A stretch of 13,118 nt of DNA. Origin: Actinomycetes bacterium (GTDB lineage Bacteria; Actinomycetota; Actinomycetes; S36-B12; UBA5976). Numbering within the stretch: the first letter of the stretch is position 1; every line of letters begins with the position of its first letter. The translations under genes were made by a program, and so were the position numbers. Under the pieces are notes generated by a model. The model made no database searches and was not told where the DNA came from. It saw only the letters and a program-made list of their open reading frames with translations. The stretch lies in contig JAJXSV010000047.1 in NCBI GenBank assembly GCA_021784375.1, forward strand, positions 1-13,118. The letters run 5' to 3'. Of this stretch, positions 7,775 through 13,118 are shown one piece after another.

Positions 7775-9058
7775 ATGTCGACCATCGCCGTCGCCGAGGA
7801 CCCTGTCCCATCGCTCGCACCACAGCTGCAGGTGCGCACCATCGAACTCACCGACCTGGGCGAGCCGCTGCTCGATCTGCTGCCCTCCCCTGCCTCCTTC
7901 GCCTGGGTGCGCGGCGACAACGGCCTCGTGGGTTGGGGGGAGAGTGCGCGGGTCATCGTGAACGGACGGGAGCGGTTCTCCCGCGCACAGCGTTGGTGGT
8001 CCGATGTGGTGCGCGCAGCCGACATCGAGGACCCGCTGCGGCTGCCGGGGACGGGAGCCGTGGCCTTCGCCTCCTTCGCCTTCGAACCGGGCCGCTCCAT
8101 GCTCATCGTCCCGCGGGTCGTCGTCGGACGCTCCGCCGGCCGCACCTGGCTCACGACCATCGCGGAGGTCAGCGAGCGCCTACCGTCCATGGTCGAGGCC
8201 CTGTCCATCGCCCGTGAACCGCTGTCGGCGCCGCAAGGCGTGGTGTGGGGCGAGGGCACACGGGACAACAAGTCCTGGCAGCGAGCCGTCGCGGAGGCCG
8301 TGCAGCGCATCAACCGCGGTGAGCTCGACAAGGTGGTGCTGGCACGGGACATCGTGGCGACGTCCGGCAACCACATCGACCCTCGCTTCCTCATGCGCCG
8401 GCTGTCCGAGCGGTACCCGGAGTGCTGGACCTTCCTGGTGGAGGGCCTCACCGGTGCCACGCCGGAGTTGCTCGTGAGGCGGCGCGGAGACGTCGTCACC
8501 TCCCGTGTGCTGGCCGGCACCATCCGACGCGGTTCCTCGGTGGCGCACGACGTCGACCTCGGGGAGGAGTTGCTCGCCTCGGACAAGGACCAGCAGGAGC
8601 ATGAGTACGCGGTGACGTCCGTCGCCCAGGCCCTGAGCGCCCACTGCACGGACCTCGACGTACCGGATGCACCGCGGCTGCTGCGGCTGGCCAATGTGCA
8701 ACACCTGGCCACAGATGTCACCGGTCGGCTGGCCGACGATGTGCCGGTGCTCGCCCTGGCCGCCTCCCTGCACCCGACGGCCGCAGTGTGCGGGACCCCG
8801 ACGGAACGCGCAGCGGTGGTGATACGCGCGCTGGAGGGCATGGACCGTTCCCGCTACGCCGGGCCGGTGGGCTGGATCGACGGCCGCGGCGACGGCGAGC
8901 TCGGCATCGCACTCCGCTGCGGCAAGGTCGACCTGGCCGATCGTCGACGCATCCGCATGTTCGCCGGCTGCGGCATCGTCGCGGGCTCCGATCCGGCCAG
9001 TGAGCTGGCGGAGTCGAATGCGAAGTTGGAGCCCATGCGTTACGCCATGGGCGGTTGA
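7775..9058 (+). CDS. menF: Isochorismate synthase (menaquinone type)
   Basis: Converts chorismate to isochorismate, the committed first step of menaquinone synthesis. The 427-residue product matches the MST (menaquinone/siderophore/tryptophan) chorismate-enzyme fold, with a variable N-terminal 150 residues and a conserved catalytic half. Visible motifs: catalytic-base lysine K186 in LDKVVLARD, general-acid E231 in [15 protein letters not shown] (246-253), the metal-binding EHEYAV (275-280), [10 protein letters not shown] (333-342), the YAGPVGWID turn (361-369), and [21 protein letters not shown] at the end. [10 protein letters not shown] and the lysine favour isochorismate synthase over anthranilate or aminodeoxychorismate synthase. 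A siderophore (EntC-like) role is possible by family, but menD and menG nearby argue for menaquinone. The only plus-strand gene in the window, divergent from menG and converging on the dapB-like gene with 7 nt between stops. Confidence 0.93.
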   Translation: MSTIAVAEDPVPSLAPQLQVRTIELTDLGEPLLDLLPSPASFAWVRGDNGLVGWGESARVIVNGRERFSRAQRWWSDVVRAADIEDPLRLPGTGAVAFASFAFEPGRSMLIVPRVVVGRSAGRTWLTTIAEVSERLPSMVEALSIAREPLSAPQGVVWGEGTRDNKSWQRAVAEAVQRINRGELDKVVLARDIVATSGNHIDPRFLMRRLSERYPECWTFLVEGLTGATPELLVRRRGDVVTSRVLAGTIRRGSSVAHDVDLGEELLASDKDQQEHEYAVTSVAQALSAHCTDLDVPDAPRLLRLANVQHLATDVTGRLADDVPVLALAASLHPTAAVCGTPTERAAVVIRALEGMDRSRYAGPVGWIDGRGDGELGIALRCGKVDLADRRRIRMFAGCGIVAGSDPASELAESNAKLEPMRYAMGG

Positions 9059-9065
9059 CCGGCGT

Positions 9066-9857
9066 CTACAGGAGTGACTCCAGGCCGCGCGTCAGACCCC
9101 GGACGTCCATGACCTTGCGCACCGCGAAGAGCGTCCCGTCGACATAGGGCTGTGCGGACTCGCCGGCCTCGAAGCGGATGGACACCCGTTGGCCCGGCAG
9201 TGCGAACACGACCTCGGTCGACACCACGTATCCGGGCAGCCGCACCGAGTGCACGCGGGTCCCCTCGACGTCGGCCCCGCGCGCCTCCCTGGGTCCGGAG
9301 ATGGCCTCGATGGGCACGCCCAGATTGGGCCGGCGTACGGCGCTCAGCTTCTCCGCCAGCTCACGCGCAGTGCCGCTCGGCACATCCTCCTTGGCGTCGC
9401 TGGCGTAGTCGATGACCTCCCAGTTCGGGATGTGCTCGGCGATGGAGATCGACGCCATCTGCGCCAGCGCGGCTGCCACCGCGTAGTTGCCGGCGGCGAT
9501 CACGCCGACCCCCGCGGCCGCGGCCGCTGCGGCGATGTCGTCATAGTCGGCGGCTGTCAGCCCGGAGGTGCCGACCACCACCGGCTTGCCCGCCGCCAGC
9601 GCGAGCAGGACGTGGGCCTTCACGAACTCGTGTCGGGTGTAGTCCACGTAGACATCGCAATCGCCCACGGCCTCCTCGACCGTGCCGAAGACCGGCACTC
9701 CCCAGGTGCCTGCGCCCAGGGCCTCGCCGAGGTCGCGACCGGACTGGGTCCGGGCAACCGCGGACACGAGTTGGAGGTCCTCGGCTTCGCGGACGGCATG
9801 CGCGATCGCGGACCCCGTCCAACCGGTGGCGCCACCGAGTGCGATGCGAATGGTCAT
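9066..9857 (-). CDS. DapB-family (dihydrodipicolinate reductase-like) oxidoreductase lacking the catalytic His pair
   Basis: The 263-residue product has the two-domain DapB layout. The nucleotide-binding Rossmann motif GGATGWTG is at 8-15, DYTRHEFV at 72-79 (in place of the usual DFTxP), GTSGL at 96-100, and AGNYAVAAAL at 122-131. DVPSGTARELAE (158-169) is the substrate-loop motif, and the C-terminal domain carries VHSVRLPGYVVSTEVVF (202-218). In classical DapB the loop reads EAHHRHKxDAPSGT, with E. coli His159 and Lys163 catalytic. Here the lysine is kept (K156), but the two histidines are replaced by A152 and S153. The protein may therefore reduce a different substrate. 4-Hydroxy-tetrahydrodipicolinate reductase would be the automatic label, but I do not trust it. 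No lysine-pathway gene is visible nearby. The ATG at 9857 overlaps the acylase stop (ATGA), implying translational coupling. Confidence 0.8.
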   Translation of the reverse strand: MTIRIALGGATGWTGSAIAHAVREAEDLQLVSAVARTQSGRDLGEALGAGTWGVPVFGTVEEAVGDCDVYVDYTRHEFVKAHVLLALAAGKPVVVGTSGLTAADYDDIAAAAAAAGVGVIAAGNYAVAAALAQMASISIAEHIPNWEVIDYASDAKEDVPSGTARELAEKLSAVRRPNLGVPIEAISGPREARGADVEGTRVHSVRLPGYVVSTEVVFALPGQRVSIRFEAGESAQPYVDGTLFAVRKVMDVRGLTRGLESLL

Positions 9858-12358
9858 GATGGAACCGCCTTCAGGGTGAGGGTGTCTTGCGCGGAACGTG
9901 TGATGGCCGCGGTGCTGAAGGGCCAGGGGAAGGACCGGCCCGCCACCCAGGCGTCCGCTTGGTCCACGTAGTGCGATGCGTACGCGTGACCGCTCTCGCC
10001 GGTGAGGTTCACCCAGCTGCTGCGGTCCCAGTCGGCAAGGTCCAGGACCTGGCGCATGGACGGCGCCTCATAGACGCTGTAGCCGTCATCAAGGTTCCAG
10101 GACGTCGCGTTGACCACCGACGAGGAACCGCTGAGGTGCAGCGGTCCGCGGTTGAACAGCATCTCGATGGGCTTGATGCCGCTCTTGCCGAAGGTCTGGT
10201 TCGTGAGGGTGAGCGTGTGCATCGCACCCCACGTCCAAGTCGCGGTGTCCGGGCCGAAGCGTGCGATGAGTTCGGCGCGGGCCTGCGCCAGGGCCCTGCG
10301 CACGATGTCGTCGCGCGTCTCCACAACACCCGTGGTGCGCAGGTCGTCCCACCACCTGCTGTGGGGGTTGGCGAGCAGGTTGCGCATGACCTCGAACCAC
10401 CGGTCCTGGCCGTTGATGGGGTAGGCCCTGGGCAATTCGTCGCGGAAGGTGTCGATGGCGAGGTGGCGCCAGAAGGCGGCGAACAGCGCCGGTCCCGGCG
10501 AGCCGCCACTCGCGTCCATCTGGGCGCCCGCCCGCAGCCAGTGCCCGAGGAGGGCGGTGTCCGTGTCCGTCTCCGCCGCCACCGCCGCGGGCACCAGCAC
10601 CTGCGCCAACTCGTTGCGCGCGTCCATCTGCAGTCGCTGCATCATGGCCGCGGTGACCTTGGTGCCCGCACGCTCGTACTGCGTGAGCACGTCGCGAATG
10701 CGCTGCGAGCGCGAGCCGTAGGCCCAGTCACTCGTCAGGTGGTACGGGTACGTCCGATCCGGCACGACCGCCTGATTGGCAGTCACCACGAAACCGTCCC
10801 GGGGGTTGAGCACCGAGAGCAGGGCGTCGAAGGGGATGTACCCGCTCCAGCCGTACTTGGAGTCCCAGCCGGGCACCGGCCAACGCCCGTCGTATCCACG
10901 TCGGATCGGGATGCGCCCCGGGGACTGGTAGCCGATGTTCCCGGCCCTGTCGGCGTAGACCAGGTTCTGTGATGGCACCTCAAAGGAGCGGGCAGCGGCA
11001 CGGAACGAGGACCAGTCGGAAGCCCGGTCGAGGAGGAAGACCGCGTCCGCAGTGCGGCCCGGACTGAGCGCGGTCCAGCGCAACGCCACCGCGTAACCGC
11101 GCCGCGAGCCCGCCGCGGCATACGTCCTGCTCACATCGGAGATGAGCGGACCATGCGAGGTGGACCGAGCCCGCCAGTGCACGTCAGCCCCGCCGGCCAC
11201 CTTGATCGTCTCGTCGACCACGGTGAGCGGGTGCAGGACCCCATCGACCCTCACCCGGTTGCCCTGCACATCCTCCAGCACCAGGTCGCTGACATCGGCG
11301 CCGAGGTTGGTGAATCCCCAGCCGACGTTCGCGTTGTGCCCGATGATCACGCCCGGGAATCCGCTGAACGACCAGCCCGCGACGTCGAAGGTGCACGCGC
11401 TGTCGTGGGTGGTGCAGTGCAGGCCCACCTGCGTCCAGATCGACGGCATGGTGGGCGACAGGTGGGGATCGTTGGCAAGCAGGGGCTTCCCGGTGGCGGT
11501 GAGCGCTCCGGAAACGGCCCAGGCGTTCGAGCCGATGCCCTCGTCCTTGGTGCCGAAGTAGTCCGGCATCCGCCGAATGACGTCGGCGATGTCAGCCATG
11601 GTCCGGGAGGTGTTGAGCACGGTTGGAGCGGTCGCATCGAAATGGAGCAGGCTGCGCACCCCACCCTGCGTCACGATCGGTGCGTGCCGGTCGAACGGAT
11701 AGGGCGGGTACAGCTCCTCGGCACGCTGCACGCCCACGGCCGCGGCCGCGGTGGTGCGATCGATCTCCTCGTCGATGTTGTTGCGCAGGTCCCAGGCCAT
11801 GGCCTTGAGCCAGCTCACGGAATCGAGCGGAGTCCAAGGCTCCGGTGCATAGCCCTTGAGGCGCAGTCCGAGCACCGCGTACTCGAGCGACATCGAGCGG
11901 CCGGATCGATGCGTGGAGAGCCAGGCGTTGACGCCGTCGGCGTAGTCCTGCAGCAGGGCGATCGTCTCCGGCCTGAGGAGGCGCAACTCGGCCTGGGCGA
12001 CTCGCCTCCAGCCCATGGTGCGCAGGAACTCGTCCGTCGCGAGTTGGCTGCGGCCGAAGAGTTCCGAGAGCCGTCCCGCGGTCACGTGACGGCGGAAGTC
12101 CATCTCCCAGAAGCGGTCCTGCGCATGCACATATCCCTGCGCCATGAACAGGTCGTGGTCGTTGCTCGCGAAGATCTGGGGCACGCCCCGCGCGTCACGC
12201 AGGACCCGGACATCCGCGTGCAGTCCCTTCACATCGAGCGTGCCGGTCGTCTGCGGCCAGGATGCGCGAACCGTGGCGTAGCCGAGCCCGGCGGCACCCA
12301 GCGCCAGCAGCACGACGAGCGCAATCACGCTCACCAGGCCACGGCGCAACCACCGCAC
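9854..12358 (-). CDS. Penicillin acylase family Ntn hydrolase, membrane-anchored or exported
   Basis: Predicted amidohydrolase made as a precursor that cleaves itself into alpha and beta chains; members hydrolyse penicillins, cephalosporins, acyl-homoserine lactones or lipopeptide acyl groups. The product is 834 residues. A basic start (MRWLRRG) and hydrophobic segment at about 8-30 form a signal anchor or signal peptide, so the enzyme should act outside the membrane. The alpha-chain region includes VRVLRDARGVPQIFA (50-64). The autocleavage site and nucleophile are G276/S277 in GIGSNAWAVSG. PLLANDPHL is at 292-300, HNANVGWGFTN at 341-351, and the oxyanion-hole-type Asn is N528 in TANQAV. Family motifs look intact. 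The GTG at 12358 lies 2 nt after the menD stop, with GGGGG upstream. The stop overlaps the dapB-like start. The substrate cannot be predicted from sequence. Confidence 0.93.
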   Translation of the reverse strand: MRWLRRGLVSVIALVVLLALGAAGLGYATVRASWPQTTGTLDVKGLHADVRVLRDARGVPQIFASNDHDLFMAQGYVHAQDRFWEMDFRRHVTAGRLSELFGRSQLATDEFLRTMGWRRVAQAELRLLRPETIALLQDYADGVNAWLSTHRSGRSMSLEYAVLGLRLKGYAPEPWTPLDSVSWLKAMAWDLRNNIDEEIDRTTAAAAVGVQRAEELYPPYPFDRHAPIVTQGGVRSLLHFDATAPTVLNTSRTMADIADVIRRMPDYFGTKDEGIGSNAWAVSGALTATGKPLLANDPHLSPTMPSIWTQVGLHCTTHDSACTFDVAGWSFSGFPGVIIGHNANVGWGFTNLGADVSDLVLEDVQGNRVRVDGVLHPLTVVDETIKVAGGADVHWRARSTSHGPLISDVSRTYAAAGSRRGYAVALRWTALSPGRTADAVFLLDRASDWSSFRAAARSFEVPSQNLVYADRAGNIGYQSPGRIPIRRGYDGRWPVPGWDSKYGWSGYIPFDALLSVLNPRDGFVVTANQAVVPDRTYPYHLTSDWAYGSRSQRIRDVLTQYERAGTKVTAAMMQRLQMDARNELAQVLVPAAVAAETDTDTALLGHWLRAGAQMDASGGSPGPALFAAFWRHLAIDTFRDELPRAYPINGQDRWFEVMRNLLANPHSRWWDDLRTTGVVETRDDIVRRALAQARAELIARFGPDTATWTWGAMHTLTLTNQTFGKSGIKPIEMLFNRGPLHLSGSSSVVNATSWNLDDGYSVYEAPSMRQVLDLADWDRSSWVNLTGESGHAYASHYVDQADAWVAGRSFPWPFSTAAITRSAQDTLTLKAVPS

Positions 12359-12360
12359 GG

Positions 12361-13118
12361 CTACCCCCGAAGGTTGAGGACGATGACGCTCACGCCACCA
12401 AGTTCACGCGCCCCGGCGAGCGCGCTTCGCAGGTCATCCTCCCCCGTCGCCCCGATCACGTGCGCGCCGAAGCCGGCCGCGATCGCCGCGACGTCACGAT
12501 TGTGCGGCGTGCCGTACACGCGGGTGAAGACGTCGCGGAACTCGGGTGCGCCCTGCTCCAAGGTCTCGAAGATGCGCCCACCGTTGCTGTCGAGGACGAC
12601 CAACGCGATGTTCGGTCGCGGCGACTCCTCCTCGATGAGGAGGCCGTTGATGTCGTGGAGGAATGTGAGGTCGCCCATGAGGGCCGTGGCGTAGGCGTCG
12701 CGCTTCATACGCTGGTGCGCGATGGCGGCGCCGATCGCCGCGGACACGACACCATCGATGCCGTTGGCTCCGCGGTTCATGTACGAGGTGACGACGTCGT
12801 CGAACGCGGGTGCCACCCGCTCCGCGTAGCGGATCACGCTCGAGGGCCCGTACCACACCAGGTCCCCTGGAGCAGCGGCTTCGAGCGCGACCCGGGTGAG
12901 TGCGGCCGCCGGCAACAGCGGGCGACCGGAGGCGACCGCATCCGCGCGTTGCCAAGCCCCCAGCCAGTCGGCATCGGTGGGCTTGAGCCGGGAGACGTCG
13001 GGAAGGCGCGGCAGTTGCATGGCGGCCGTCGCGAAGGGGTCGATGGTGGAGCGACCCACCGACACGTGCCGCCCCGCGGACTTCACGAAACTGCCGATGC
13101 TGCGCGAGAGCGCGAAGC
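12361..13118 (-). CDS. menD: SEPHCHC synthase (MenD), C-terminal half, 5' end beyond window
   Basis: Thiamine-diphosphate enzyme that joins isochorismate and 2-oxoglutarate to make SEPHCHC, the second step of menaquinone synthesis. About 252 codons are present, of roughly 550 in a full protein; the start lies beyond the right edge. The segment NRGANGIDGVVS corresponds to the MenD-specific NRGxxGIDG motif. GDLTFLHDINGLL is the thiamine-diphosphate/metal-binding GDL...N motif, and VVLDSNGGRIFETLEQ matches the NNNGGxIF end of that site. These distinguish MenD from other thiamine enzymes. The frame is open to the window end; the GTG at 13086 is internal, not a start. It lies at the head of the visible menD-acylase-dapB-like unit and uses the product of menF, which is encoded separately on the other strand. 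Confidence 0.93.
   Translation of the reverse strand, partial: FALSRSIGSFVKSAGRHVSVGRSTIDPFATAAMQLPRLPDVSRLKPTDADWLGAWQRADAVASGRPLLPAAALTRVALEAAAPGDLVWYGPSSVIRYAERVAPAFDDVVTSYMNRGANGIDGVVSAAIGAAIAHQRMKRDAYATALMGDLTFLHDINGLLIEEESPRPNIALVVLDSNGGRIFETLEQGAPEFRDVFTRVYGTPHNRDVAAIAAGFGAHVIGATGEDDLRSALAGARELGGVSVIVLNLRG

Noticed and set aside
7699..8841. Upstream continuation of the menG reading frame through the whole 5' part of menF
   Set aside because: The part beyond about 7700 is antisense to menF and translates to Ser/Arg/Thr-rich sequence typical of shadows. The GTG at 7698 has a proper ribosome site.
9316..9360. Calling the 9066-9857 gene a standard lysine-pathway dapB
   Set aside because: The catalytic histidine pair is replaced, so only the family assignment, not the reaction, is supported.
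9515..9540. GC-rich short-period repeat coding for an alanine run in the DapB-like protein
   Set aside because: Simple Ala codon repetition in a helix; no sign of a functional DNA repeat.
11153..12694. 513-codon plus-strand open frame opposite the acylase and menD
   Set aside because: It runs across two genes on the other strand, has low-complexity Arg/Gly/His composition and no motif; a GC-bias artefact.

Overview
The window is a very GC-rich, densely packed bacterial segment. Third codon positions are overwhelmingly G or C, GTG starts occur, and genes join through ATGA and TGATG overlaps. Separate (unfused) nuoC and nuoD, a NuoE with a C-terminal extension, and menaquinone genes beside nuo all point to an actinobacterium with a menaquinone-based respiratory chain. 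I cannot name the genus from sequence alone.

Left half (1-6508, minus strand): the 5' part of a complex I (NADH:quinone oxidoreductase) operon, transcribed right to left as nuoA-nuoB-nuoC-nuoD-nuoE-nuoF-nuoG. Six genes are complete. NuoG is cut by the left edge after about 553 codons. The genes are separated by at most 9 nt or overlap by 1-4 nt. Iron-sulfur ligands are intact in NuoB, NuoE, NuoF and NuoG, including the optional N7 site of NuoG. The membrane-arm genes nuoH-N would lie beyond the left edge.

Middle (6509-9058): a 146-nt spacer upstream of nuoA holds a weak promoter candidate and a small GC hairpin. Next come menG (demethylmenaquinone methyltransferase, minus strand) with an unusual N-terminal extension of about 110 residues, and a divergent menF (isochorismate synthase, plus strand). 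Their 76-nt intergenic region carries two overlapping, opposite -10-like elements.

Right part (9066-13118, minus strand): menD (C-terminal half, cut by the right edge), a penicillin-acylase-family Ntn hydrolase with an N-terminal membrane anchor or signal, and a DapB-family reductase that lacks the catalytic His-His pair. These three are spaced like one operon (2-nt gap, then a 4-nt overlap). It converges on menF with only 7 nt between stop codons.

Together, menF and menD make the first menaquinone intermediates and menG performs the last methylation. The menaquinone produced is the electron acceptor of the complex I encoded next door. The acylase and the DapB-like protein have no known step in this pathway and are the least explained part of the window. 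I saw no RNA genes, insertion sequences, CRISPR arrays or phage genes.
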